From Pseudomonas sp. (GTDB taxonomy: Bacteria; Pseudomonadota; Gammaproteobacteria; Pseudomonadales; Pseudomonadaceae), in the NCBI RefSeq assembly GCF_002796985.1, contig NZ_PEKX01000001.1, forward strand, positions 9,530-73,529: a DNA stretch of 64,000 nt, read 5' to 3'. The notes beneath the pieces are model-generated. The model made no database searches. It was not told where the DNA came from and saw only the letters and a program-made list of their open reading frames with translations. Below, piece by piece: positions 44,118 through 51,664 of this stretch. The position numbers and the translations under genes were made by a program. Each line of letters begins with the position of its first letter. Position 1 is the stretch's first letter.

Positions 44118-45524
44118 ATGAGCGACCTTGCACGCGCCCCATCCGACACCTCGCAGGCCCCAGAGGTCATCCTGCAGCTGCTCGCCAAGCTGGGCGTTCC
44201 TTCTTGCGAGGTCAGCGACGTCACCACGCTTCCGGCAGCACGCCGGGTACAGGCCAGCCTGCTGGAAGATGCCGTCGGCACTCTGCTGGTGCTGTTCCCG
44301 CAAAGCCAGCTGCTGGACCTGAACCGCCTGGCCGAACTCACCGGGCGCAAGCTGGTGGCGGTCAAGCCCGACCGCCTGGAGCGCATGCTCGGCAAACACC
44401 AGCTCGGCCGCTTGCCGGCGCTACCGCCGCTGACCAGCTCGCCATGCCTGTATGACGAACGCCTGCTGCAGGAACCCCAGCTGCTGATCGAATCCGGCGC
44501 GCCGGGCACGCTGCTGGAGATTCCCACCCCGGCCTTCCGCAGCCTGCTGGAGAAAGCCAGCGCAGCGCGCTTCGGCGTGGCGCTGGAATCGATCCGACCG
44601 AACCTCGACCGCCCGGACGATGACCGCAAGGAAATCACCCAGGCCGTGCAGGCGTTTACCGCCCGCCGCATCCAGCAGCGTCTCGAAGAAACCATCGAGA
44701 TTCCGCCGCTGCCGGAAACCGCACAGAAGATCATCAAGCTGCGTGTCGACCCCAACGCCACCGTGGACGACATCACCGGCGTGGTGGAAACCGACCCGGC
44801 GCTGGCCGCGCAGGTGGTCAGCTGGGCCGCCTCGCCCTACTACGCCGCGCCCGGCAAGATCCGTTCGGTGGAAGACGCCATCGTTCGCGTACTGGGCTTC
44901 GACCTGGTGATCAACCTCGCCCTGGGTCTGGCCCTGGGCAAGACCCTGAGCCTGCCCAAGGACCAGCCGCAGCACGCCACCCCCTACTGGCACCAGGCGA
45001 TCTACACCGCCGCGGTGATCGAGGGCCTGACCCGCGCCGTGCCGCGCGCCGAGCGTCCGGAAGCCGGCCTGACCTACCTCGGCGGCCTGCTGCACAGCAT
45101 TGGCTACCTGGTCCTGGCACATATCTTCCCGCCGCATTTCTCGCTGATCTGCCGGCACCTGGAGGTGAACCCGCACGTCGAGCACAACCTCGTCGAGCAG
45201 CACCTGCTGGGTATCACCCGCGAGCAGATCGGCGCCTGGCTGATGCGCACCTGGGACATGCCGGAAGAGATCTACACCGCACTGCGCTTCCAGCACGACC
45301 CGACTTACGCCGGCGACTACTCGGCCTACGCCAACCTGGTTTGCCTGGCGACCCGCCTGCTGCGCAACCACGGCATCGGCAGCGGCCCGGAGACCGATAT
45401 TCCGCAGGACCTGCTGGACCGCCTGGATATCCCGCGCGAGAAGGCCGAAGACGCCGTGCGCAAGGTACTCGACGCCGAAGCGGTGCTGCGCGAACTGGCT
45501 AGCCAGTTCAACCCTGCACACTGA
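44118..45524 (+). CDS. HDOD domain protein with YbaK-like N-terminal domain
   Basis: A 468-residue protein. Residues about 13-145 resemble the YbaK/ProX aminoacyl-tRNA editing fold (LLAKLGVPSCEV, then LDLNRLAELTGRKLVAVKPDRL). Residues about 186-390 form an HDOD domain (IEIPPLPETAQKIIKLRVDPNATVDDITGVVETDPALAAQVVSWA), a catalytically dead relative of HD phosphohydrolases used in signalling. No output or membrane segment is seen. Its partner is unknown. It begins 92 bases after recG, and a REP pair and bidirectional terminator follow its stop. Confidence 0.85.
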   Translation: MSDLARAPSDTSQAPEVILQLLAKLGVPSCEVSDVTTLPAARRVQASLLEDAVGTLLVLFPQSQLLDLNRLAELTGRKLVAVKPDRLERMLGKHQLGRLPALPPLTSSPCLYDERLLQEPQLLIESGAPGTLLEIPTPAFRSLLEKASAARFGVALESIRPNLDRPDDDRKEITQAVQAFTARRIQQRLEETIEIPPLPETAQKIIKLRVDPNATVDDITGVVETDPALAAQVVSWAASPYYAAPGKIRSVEDAIVRVLGFDLVINLALGLALGKTLSLPKDQPQHATPYWHQAIYTAAVIEGLTRAVPRAERPEAGLTYLGGLLHSIGYLVLAHIFPPHFSLICRHLEVNPHVEHNLVEQHLLGITREQIGAWLMRTWDMPEEIYTALRFQHDPTYAGDYSAYANLVCLATRLLRNHGIGSGPETDIPQDLLDRLDIPREKAEDAVRKVLDAEAVLRELASQFNPAH

Positions 45525-45531
45525 AACTGCT

Positions 45532-45609
45532 TTTGTAGGAGCGAGCTTGCTCGCGAACACTGGCCAGCACCGAGCGCCTCCGGTTCGCGAGCAAGCTCGC
45601 TCCTACAAG
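45532..45609. repeat. REP element, perfect inverted pair
   Basis: Bases 45532-45558 (TTTGTAGGAGCGAGCTTGCT and on) and 45583-45609 (GTTCGCGAGCAAGCTCGCTC and on) are near-perfect inverse copies separated by 24 bases. This is the Pseudomonas REP palindrome, present also at 4651, 50159 and 54459. It sits between the HDOD gene and a convergent gene. Confidence 0.9.
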
Positions 45610-45625
45610 TGCTTTCGTGTCCCAC

Positions 45626-45653
45626 GAAAAAGGCCCCATCAGGGGCCTTTTTT
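45626..45653. terminator. Bidirectional terminator after the HDOD gene
   Basis: AGGCCCC (45631-45637) and GGGGCCT (45642-45648) form a stem flanked by an A run on the left and a T run on the right. Confidence 0.8.
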
Positions 45654-45671
45654 CTGTTCGTCGAAAGCGCC

Positions 45672-46073
45672 TCAGGCGGCTTTCTTCTCGCTGCCCGGCG
45701 CGGCCTTCTTCTTCGGCTTGAGGTACTTCACCAGGCCCTGGAACCAGATCACCAGGCCGGGGTTGCCCTGGATCTGGATGTCCTTGTTCTGGATGCCCTG
45801 CATGAACGCCAGTTGCGGGTTCTTCGAGGTCATGGTGGCGAAGCCGTAGGCGCCGTCCTTGAAGCCCAGCGCGAAAGCCGGCTGCGGATGGGTGCCGCGA
45901 CGTGCGCTGACCTTGAGGTCCTTGACGATGTAGTGGCGGGCGACCTTGCCGTCGAGCGTGTGGAGCTGGAACACCAGGTCCTTGCCTTCGAGCTGCTTCT
46001 GGAACGCCGGGTTTTCGCGGCTGGCCTTGGCCATCAGGCGACCGAGCATCCACAGGAGTAGACGGAATTTCAT
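45672..46073 (-). CDS. Conserved protein of unknown function with basic C-terminal tail
   Basis: A 133-residue protein. It begins with an amphipathic, hydrophobic helix (MKFRLLLWMLGRLMAKASR), continues with beta-type segments (LVFQLHTLDGKVARHYIV, then FALGFKDGAYGFATMTS) and ends with a Lys/Ala tail (KPKKKAAPGSEKKAA). The pattern recalls sterol-carrier SCP2-like helpers of the ubiquinone pathway, but the match is weak and I leave function open. ATG 46073 follows GAGG at 8 bases; a TTG two codons earlier sits too close to it. It converges with the HDOD gene. Confidence 0.75.
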   Translation of the reverse strand: MKFRLLLWMLGRLMAKASRENPAFQKQLEGKDLVFQLHTLDGKVARHYIVKDLKVSARRGTHPQPAFALGFKDGAYGFATMTSKNPQLAFMQGIQNKDIQIQGNPGLVIWFQGLVKYLKPKKKAAPGSEKKAA

Positions 46074-46207
46074 GCACAAACCTCGACGTTCGAGACAAAA
46101 GTCTGCGCATTGTAGCCACTTTAAAAAGAGACTACATCCGGTCTTTTGGAGGGATTATGTAACTGGAGGAGGCAACCCGGAGCCGCTCTGGCTCCGGGCC
46201 TGAGCGA

Positions 46208-46480
46208 TCAGTTGACCGCGTCTTTCAGCGCCTTGCCTGGTTTGAAGGCAACGGTGTTGCTGGCTTTGATCTTGACCGGCTCGCCGGTTTGCGGGTTCTT
46301 GCCGGTACGGGCGCCACGGTGGCGCTGAACGAAGGTACCGAAACCGACAAGGGTAACGCTGTCCTTGCGGTTGAGCGCGCCAGTGATTTCATCCAGCAGC
46401 GCGTTCAGCACCTTGTTGGCTTGTTCTTTGGTGAGGTCGGCCTTCTCGGCGATCGCGGTGGCGAGTTCTGGTTTACGCAT
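46208..46480 (-). CDS. HU family DNA-binding protein
   Basis: A 90-residue HU/IHF-type protein. It starts MRKPELATAIAEKADLTKEQ and contains GFGTFVQRHRGARTGKNPQTGE, the beta-arm that wraps DNA. The Pro of the arm is within GKNPQTG. It is an HU homologue, not IhfA or IhfB, and should shape the nucleoid. ATG 46480 follows AGAGGC; the upstream frame is non-conserved. It lies in a P. aeruginosa-like place between the unknown gene and the rubredoxin reductase gene. Confidence 0.95.
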   Translation of the reverse strand: MRKPELATAIAEKADLTKEQANKVLNALLDEITGALNRKDSVTLVGFGTFVQRHRGARTGKNPQTGEPVKIKASNTVAFKPGKALKDAVN

Positions 46481-46676
46481 AAATGCCTCTTTGACGGTTT
46501 GTTGTTGTTGTGTCCGTGCTGTCTTCCCAACAGCGCCCAAGGCACCGCAGGCTTGCCGAACAGGCTCTAGGCTGCGGCAGACGGGGGGAGAATGGCACGC
46601 CGAAAGCTGGTACGCCAGTATCGTCTGACAATTTGCGGGCACTTTCCCAAGGCAAATACGCCATTGGCGACGACTG

Positions 46677-47831
46677 TCACGCCAGCAGTGCAGGCAACTC
46701 TTTGTTCAGGGAGAGTTTTTCGCTCACTGCAGCCCCGGTGAGGGCGTATCCGAGCAATCGACCGGCGGTATCCCGGCACAACACCTTGAGGTCCGGGCCA
46801 GAGCCTTCCACCCGCCATTCACCCTCGCTGCCGCGCGGTGGCGGCGATACCACCAGCGGACACACCGGCGTCTTCACGGTCACCGGCATGGCGCCATAGG
46901 CCACCGGCGTCGGTTTGCCGGCCAGGGTCTGCGCCAGGGCGCGCGCGCAGGACATCAGCGGCATCACGTAGAGCAGGTTGAGGCCGTCGACTTCGGCGCA
47001 GTCGCCCAAGGCGTAGATGTTGGCGTGGGAGGTGCGCAGCTCGCGGCTGACCATCACGCCGCGGTTGATATCCAGGCCGGCAGCGGCGGCCAGGTCGATG
47101 CGCGGGCGCAGGCCGACGGCGGAGACGACGAGGTCGCAGGGGATCACCTGGCCATCGGAGAGGTGCGCTTCCAGGGCATCGCCGGCGCGCACCAGGCTGT
47201 TCAGCACCGGGCCAAGGTGGAAGCGCACGCCAAGGCCTTCCAGCCCCTGCTGCACAGCCAGGGCGGCGGCCGGGTGGAGCAGGCCGGGCATGACCTGTTC
47301 GCAGGGCGCCACCACGTCGAGCTGGTAGCCGCCGCTCGACAGGTCGTTGGCGAATTCGCAGCCGATCAGCCCGGCGCCCAGCAGCAGCACGCGGCGCTTG
47401 CCAGCGGCGGCGCTGCGGAAGCGCGCGTAGTCTTCCAGGTCGTTGATCGGGAAGATCAGGTCCTGGGCGTCGCCCTCGACCGGTACGCGGATGGTTTCCG
47501 CTCCCCAGGCCAGCACGAGGTCGCGGTAGTGGATTTCTTCTTCACCGATCCAGAGGCGCCGGTGGCCCGGGTCGATGCCGGTGACGCGGGTGTGGGTGAG
47601 GATGCGTGCCTTGAGCTGGTCGGCCATCGCGCCAGCTTCGGCCATGGCCAGGCCGTCGGCGTCCTTGTCCTTGGAGAAGCCGGTGGAGAGCATCGGCTTG
47701 GAGTAGGAGCGGCCGTCGTCGGCGGTGATCAGCAGCAGCGGCGTCTCGCTGTCCAGCTTGCGCCACTCGCGAGCCAGGTTGTAGCCGGCCAGGCCAGTTC
47801 CGATGATCACCAGCGGTGCGTTGTCGCTCAT
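46677..47831 (-). CDS. rubB: Rubredoxin-NAD(+) reductase
   Basis: A 384-residue flavoprotein that passes electrons from NADH to rubredoxin. The FAD motif IIGTGLAGYNLAREW lies near residues 9-23, the NAD motif VLLLGAGLIGCEFANDL near 148-164, and NIYALGDCAE in the C-terminal FAD part. The family feeds alkane hydroxylases and peroxide/oxygen-detoxifying systems. Two rubredoxin genes lie upstream on the same strand (the nearer one ends 88 bases away), so the three can form an electron-transfer unit. Confidence 0.93.
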   Translation of the reverse strand: MSDNAPLVIIGTGLAGYNLAREWRKLDSETPLLLITADDGRSYSKPMLSTGFSKDKDADGLAMAEAGAMADQLKARILTHTRVTGIDPGHRRLWIGEEEIHYRDLVLAWGAETIRVPVEGDAQDLIFPINDLEDYARFRSAAAGKRRVLLLGAGLIGCEFANDLSSGGYQLDVVAPCEQVMPGLLHPAAALAVQQGLEGLGVRFHLGPVLNSLVRAGDALEAHLSDGQVIPCDLVVSAVGLRPRIDLAAAAGLDINRGVMVSRELRTSHANIYALGDCAEVDGLNLLYVMPLMSCARALAQTLAGKPTPVAYGAMPVTVKTPVCPLVVSPPPRGSEGEWRVEGSGPDLKVLCRDTAGRLLGYALTGAAVSEKLSLNKELPALLA

Positions 47832-47919
47832 TGCTCTCTCACCTCAAAAATCGCCACTTTGGTAAAGACGGCACGGCGGCCATCGGGCCGCCGCATGAAT
47901 TCGTTCGCGCGGACTGGTT

Positions 47920-48087
47920 TTAGGAAATTTCGATCATTTCGAAATCGATCTTGCCCACGCCGCAATCCGGGCAGACCCAGTCGGCCGGGATGTCTTCCCA
48001 GCGCGTGCCGGGGGCGATGCCCTCGTCCGGCAGGCCCAGTGCCTCGTCGTAGATGAAGCCACAGACCACGCATTGCCATTTGCGCAT
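47920..48087 (-). CDS. rubA2: Rubredoxin (copy nearest the reductase)
   Basis: A 55-residue iron protein with the two CxxCG knuckles, CVVCG at residues 6-10 and CPDCG at 39-43, which hold one Fe by four Cys. ATG 48087 follows AGGAGGGCTTGGCCG. It differs from the second copy mainly in the central loop (FIYDEALGLPDEGIAPGTRW versus LIYDETKGWPEEGITAGTRW). Symbol numbering follows P. aeruginosa order. Confidence 0.94.
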   Translation of the reverse strand: MRKWQCVVCGFIYDEALGLPDEGIAPGTRWEDIPADWVCPDCGVGKIDFEMIEIS

Positions 48088-48285
48088 CGGCCAAGCCCTC
48101 CTGCGATGACCCGCTGAAGCTAACGTATCGGCGCGCACCGGCCAACGGCGGGCGCGACACCGGGGGGCGTCAGCAAGGCCAACCCGGCGCGTCTCCAGTC
48201 TACCCCGTCAGGAATGGGCTTGCCGGGCCCGGAAACGCGGACGGCGGCCCAAGGGCCGCCGTCGCGGGAGTCGATCCCGGCGGGA

Positions 48286-48453
48286 TCAGCCGATCTCGAT
48301 CATCTCGAAATCCAGCTTGCCGACGCCGCAGTCCGGGCACAGCCAGTCTTCCGGCACATCTTCCCAGCGGGTGCCGGCGGTGATGCCCTCTTCCGGCCAG
48401 CCCTTGGTTTCGTCATAGATCAGGCCACAAACCACGCACTGCCACTTCTTCAT
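48286..48453 (-). CDS. rubA1: Rubredoxin (second copy)
   Basis: A 55-residue rubredoxin that begins MKKWQCVVCG and ends DCGVGKLDFEMIEIG, with four iron-binding Cys in CVVCG (6-10) and CPDCG (39-43). It has the same length as its neighbour and about three quarters of its residues are the same, so it is a tandem duplicate. GAGGGTGATAGCGG precedes the ATG at 48453. The gap of 198 bases to the next rubredoxin contains the hairpin ACGGCGGCCC/GGGCCGCCGT (48240-48261). Confidence 0.93.
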   Translation of the reverse strand: MKKWQCVVCGLIYDETKGWPEEGITAGTRWEDVPEDWLCPDCGVGKLDFEMIEIG

Positions 48454-48672
48454 CCGCTATCACCCTCAGGTTCTTGTCGCTTGGACATCGGAGCATCCAA
48501 TGTTCGGCTTTGTACTGGCGATGCCGCCCGCGCGCAAGCCCCTTGAAAGCACCGGATGGTCCGCCAAACCTTTGGTGGGGTTTGCCGTAATGCACTCTTG
48601 CGGACAACGCAATCGGCCGCGCAAAGGCGCCATGTTAAGCTGCCGCGTCCCTGGCCAACCGCAGTCGAAGCC

Positions 48673-49227
48673 GTGCCCGAAGCCGCCCTGATCCACCCGC
48701 CCCGCTGGCTCACCGCCGCCCAGTTACACCCCGCTCCCGCCGCCCAGGTCGTGGACTGGCTGTTCGACGAAGGCTCGCTGACGCGCCGGCTGACCGCGCT
48801 CTCCGCCGACCACTTCGCCGTACAGCCGCTGGCCGAGGGCTGGCACCGCCTGCGCACCGACGAATGCGCCGCACTGGGCGTGCCGGACGGCAGCCAGGGC
48901 TGGGTGCGCGAGGTGTACCTGAGGGGCCATGGCACGCCCTGGGTATTCGCCCGCAGCGTGGCCGCGCGTTCGGCGCTGGAAGGCTCGGGCTTCGACCTGC
49001 GCCTGCTCGGCACGCGCTCCCTGGGTGAGTTGCTGTTCAGCGACCGCGCCTTCCAGCGCGGGCCCATCGAGGTCTGCCGCTATCCGGCTGCCAGCCTGCC
49101 GGCCGATGTCCGCGCCGAGCGCCTCTGGGGTCGCCGCTCCTGCTTCAGCCGCGACGGCCTGGGCGTGCTGGTCGCCGAGGTTTTCCTGCCATCGCTGTGG
49201 CACCGCGTGGAACAACAGCCCGTATAA
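48673..49227 (+). CDS. ubiC: Chorismate pyruvate-lyase
   Basis: A 184-residue enzyme that removes pyruvate from chorismate to give 4-hydroxybenzoate, the first step of ubiquinone synthesis. The active-site stretches VREVYLRGHGTPWVFARSV (Arg) and ERLWGRRSCFSRDGLGVLVAEVFLP are visible. The start is uncertain: I choose GTG 48673 (VPEAALIHPPRWL), which gives the family length. The frame is open back to 48556, but that part overlaps the region upstream of rubA1 and is not conserved. ubiA follows 27 bases later. Confidence 0.9.
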   Translation: MPEAALIHPPRWLTAAQLHPAPAAQVVDWLFDEGSLTRRLTALSADHFAVQPLAEGWHRLRTDECAALGVPDGSQGWVREVYLRGHGTPWVFARSVAARSALEGSGFDLRLLGTRSLGELLFSDRAFQRGPIEVCRYPAASLPADVRAERLWGRRSCFSRDGLGVLVAEVFLPSLWHRVEQQPV

Positions 49228-49254
49228 TTCCCGGATCGCTTTCCGGAGGCCGCC

Positions 49255-50145
49255 ATGTTCGTCGCCCTGATCAAACCCCTCGCCCGCCTGCATCCCCGCG
49301 CCTGGGACTTCATCCAGCTGACGCGCATGGACAAGCCGATCGGCATCTACCTGCTGCTCTGGCCGACGCTGTGGGCGCTATGGATGGCCAGCGGCGGCAT
49401 GCCGAGCGTGAAGAACCTGGTGATCTTCGTCCTCGGCACCGTGCTGATGCGCATGGCCGGCTGCGTGATCAACGACTTCGCCGACCGCAAGCTCGATGGC
49501 CACGTCGAACGCACCAAGGCGCGCCCGCTGGCGACCGGCAGGATCACCGTGCGCGAGGCCTGGATTGCCTTCTTCACGCTGCTGGGGCTGAGTTTCCTGC
49601 TGGTGCTGTGCACCAACGCGCAGACCATCTGGCTGTCCTTCGGCGGGGCGGCGGTGGCAGCGCTCTACCCCTTCATGAAGCGCTACACCTACTACCCGCA
49701 GGTGGTGCTGGGCGCGGCGTTCTCCTGGGGCATCCCGATGGCCTTCACCGCGGCCAGCGGCACGCTGCCGGCGGTGGCCTGGCTGCTGTTCTTCGCCAAC
49801 GTGCTGTGGACGGTCGCGTACGACACCTACTACGCGATGACCGACCGCGAGGACGACCTGAAGATGGGCATGAAGTCCACGGCGATCCTCTTCGGCGACG
49901 CCGACCGGGTGATCAACCTGAGCCTGCAGGGCCTGATGCTGCTGCTGCTGATCCTCGCCGGCAACAAGCTGGCGATGCACCTGGCCTACTACCTGGGCCT
50001 GGCTGTGGCGGCCGGCTGCTTTGCCTGGCAGTTCCATTCGACCCGCGATCGCGAGCCGATGAAGTGCTTCAAGGCCTTCCTGCACAACCACTGGGCAGGG
50101 CTGGCGATCTTCCTCGGTACTGTGGCGGACTTCGCCCTGCGCTGA
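49255..50145 (+). CDS. ubiA: 4-hydroxybenzoate octaprenyltransferase
   Basis: A 296-residue integral membrane prenyltransferase that joins the polyprenyl chain to 4-hydroxybenzoate made by UbiC. The two Asp-rich motifs are NDFADRKLDGHVERTKARPL and DTYYAMTDREDDLKMG, which bind the diphosphate through Mg. About eight to nine membrane helices can be seen. It follows ubiC on the same strand and the pair is the standard ubiCA operon. A REP pair follows the stop. Confidence 0.97.
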   Translation: MFVALIKPLARLHPRAWDFIQLTRMDKPIGIYLLLWPTLWALWMASGGMPSVKNLVIFVLGTVLMRMAGCVINDFADRKLDGHVERTKARPLATGRITVREAWIAFFTLLGLSFLLVLCTNAQTIWLSFGGAAVAALYPFMKRYTYYPQVVLGAAFSWGIPMAFTAASGTLPAVAWLLFFANVLWTVAYDTYYAMTDREDDLKMGMKSTAILFGDADRVINLSLQGLMLLLLILAGNKLAMHLAYYLGLAVAAGCFAWQFHSTRDREPMKCFKAFLHNHWAGLAIFLGTVADFALR

Positions 50146-50158
50146 AGTTAGACGCCAC

Positions 50159-50233
50159 GTAGGAGCGAGCTTGCTCGCGAACCCCTTGATACCCAAGGTG
50201 CCAAGCAAGGTTCGCGAGCAAGCTCGCTCCTAC
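50159..50233. repeat. REP element, inverted pair
   Basis: GTAGGAGCGAGCTTGCTCGC (from 50159) and its inverse GTTCGCGAGCAAGCTCGCTC (from 50210, to 50233) face each other with 27 bases between. The same REP palindrome occurs at three other places in the window. It lies between ubiA and the convergent PF03640-like gene. Confidence 0.9.
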
Positions 50234-50242
50234 GAAGAGCCG

Positions 50243-50608
50243 TTACGGCTTGGCCATGTGCCAGACGCCCATCTTGCCTTCGCCGGCCATGTCGCCGGCC
50301 TTCTGGTCCTGCACGAAGGTGTACAGCGGCTTGCCCTTGTAGGCCCACTGCACGGTGCCGTCATCGCGCTTGATCATGGTCCAGTCACCCGTTGCCTTGG
50401 CATCGGCCGAGGCCATCAGGGGCGGCCAGTTCTGCGCGCAGCCGCCGTTGCACATCGACTTGCCGCCACTGTCCTTGTCGAAGGTGTAGAGCGTCATGCC
50501 CGTGGCATCGACCAGCATGCCGTTCTTCTCCATACCGGGCTCTGCGGCCAGGGCGGACATCGCCGGCAGCATCAGGCCCAGTGCCAGGGCCGGGAATAGC
50601 AGTTTCAT
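50243..50608 (-). CDS. Secreted repeat protein of the PF03640/COG4315 type
   Basis: A 121-residue exported protein. The signal peptide covers about residues 1-22 (MLPAMSALA). The mature chain has two copies of a short motif: TLYTFDKDSGGKSMCNGGCAQ and PLYTFVQDQKAGDMAGEG, with Cys in the first copy (two, CNGGC). This Y-x-F-x-x-D repeat defines PF03640, a family whose role is unknown and which some regard as redox- or haem-related. It starts divergently from phoB with AAGGAGACGAGCT upstream. Confidence 0.85.
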   Translation of the reverse strand: MKLLFPALALGLMLPAMSALAAEPGMEKNGMLVDATGMTLYTFDKDSGGKSMCNGGCAQNWPPLMASADAKATGDWTMIKRDDGTVQWAYKGKPLYTFVQDQKAGDMAGEGKMGVWHMAKP

Positions 50609-50871
50609 AGCTCGTCTCCTTGGAAGAGAGACCTCTGGTGAGGTGGAAACGGCGCGAGCTTCGGCGCAAAAGGCGGGCGGAGTTGCAGGCAGGGCCGGCC
50701 AGGGCGACGTCGACAACGCACTCACTACCGTCATCGCTAGAGTCCGGCAGATTTGCCTGCCGGCCGCACCGCCGACCGGGCCGGTGCGTTCCGTGTGCCG
50801 CGCAAGAACCACGTGGCGACCCGTTCAGCATAGTCGAGCGCTCTGCGACAAGGCTCGGCTAACATCCGGGT
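50609..50871. other. Non-coding region ahead of phoB
   Basis: With the Pho-box segment this makes the 327-base gap 50609-50935 between the divergent PF03640-like gene and phoB. Bases 50609-50870 show no gene and no terminator. The gap carries promoters for both neighbours, but only the phoB part (50872-50903) has a recognisable signal. Confidence 0.5.
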
Positions 50872-50903
50872 GTCACATTCATGAAATATTTCCGTTATCT
50901 AAT
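50872..50903 (+). promoter_or_regulatory. Candidate PhoB box and -10 of phoB
   Basis: GTCAC (50872-50876) and GAAAT (50883-50887) stand at the 11-bp spacing of PhoB half-sites. Ten bases after the second comes TCTAAT (50898-50903), a -10-like hexamer. The same geometry occurs at pstS. The second half-site is degenerate, so the site is plausible but weaker than the pst boxes. Confidence 0.5.
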
Positions 50904-50935
50904 GCGGCGCATTACAGAAATTCTGAGGCCTCAGC

Positions 50936-51625
50936 ATGGTTGGCAAGACAATCCTCATCGTCGATGACGAAGCTCCGATCCGGGAAATGATCGCCGTGGC
51001 CCTGGAGATGGCCGGCTACGAATGTCTGGAGGCCGACAGCGCCCAGCAGGCGCACGCGGTGATCGTCGATCGCAAGCCGGACCTGATCCTGCTCGACTGG
51101 ATGCTCCCGGGAACCTCGGGCATCGAACTGGCCCGCCGTCTCAAGCGTGACGAGCTGACCTCGGCCATCCCGATCATCATGCTCACCGCCAAGGGCGAAG
51201 AGGACAACAAGATCCAGGGCCTGGAAGTCGGCGCCGATGACTACATCACCAAGCCGTTCTCCCCACGCGAGCTGGTGGCCCGGCTGAAGGCCGTGCTGCG
51301 TCGCACCGGCGCCGGCGACAGCGAGACGCCGATCGAAGTCGGCGGCCTGTTGCTCGACCCGATCAGCCACCGCGTGACCATCGACGGCAAACCCGCCGAG
51401 ATGGGCCCGACCGAATATCGCCTGCTGCAGTTCTTCATGACCCACCAGGAGCGCGCCTACACCCGTGGCCAGTTGCTGGACCAGGTCTGGGGCGGCAACG
51501 TCTATGTCGAGGAGCGCACGGTCGACGTGCACATCCGCCGCCTGCGCAAGGCGCTGGGCGAGGTCTACGAAAATCTGGTTCAGACCGTGCGCGGCACCGG
51601 GTATCGTTTCTCGACCAAAAGCTGA
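50936..51625 (+). CDS. phoB: Phosphate regulon response regulator PhoB
   Basis: A 229-residue OmpR-type regulator. The receiver domain (about 1-120) has the acidic pair DDE at 10-12, phosphoacceptor Asp54 in LLDWMLPG and Lys in the conserved KPF. The winged-helix DNA-binding domain (about 130-225) has VDVHIRRLRKALG and GYRF. When phosphorylated it activates the pho regulon, including pstSCAB-phoU in this window. A candidate Pho box lies upstream of it. phoR follows 39 bases later, the standard arrangement. Confidence 0.97.
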   Translation: MVGKTILIVDDEAPIREMIAVALEMAGYECLEADSAQQAHAVIVDRKPDLILLDWMLPGTSGIELARRLKRDELTSAIPIIMLTAKGEEDNKIQGLEVGADDYITKPFSPRELVARLKAVLRRTGAGDSETPIEVGGLLLDPISHRVTIDGKPAEMGPTEYRLLQFFMTHQERAYTRGQLLDQVWGGNVYVEERTVDVHIRRLRKALGEVYENLVQTVRGTGYRFSTKS

Positions 51626-51664
51626 CCCGGCTTCTCAACTGGCGGGCACAAGGAACGGAATTTC

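Noticed and set aside
46176..46198. GC-rich hairpin after the HU gene
   Set aside because: Perfect stem (CCCGGAGCC and GGCTCCGGG) but no T tract on either strand, so not called as a terminator.
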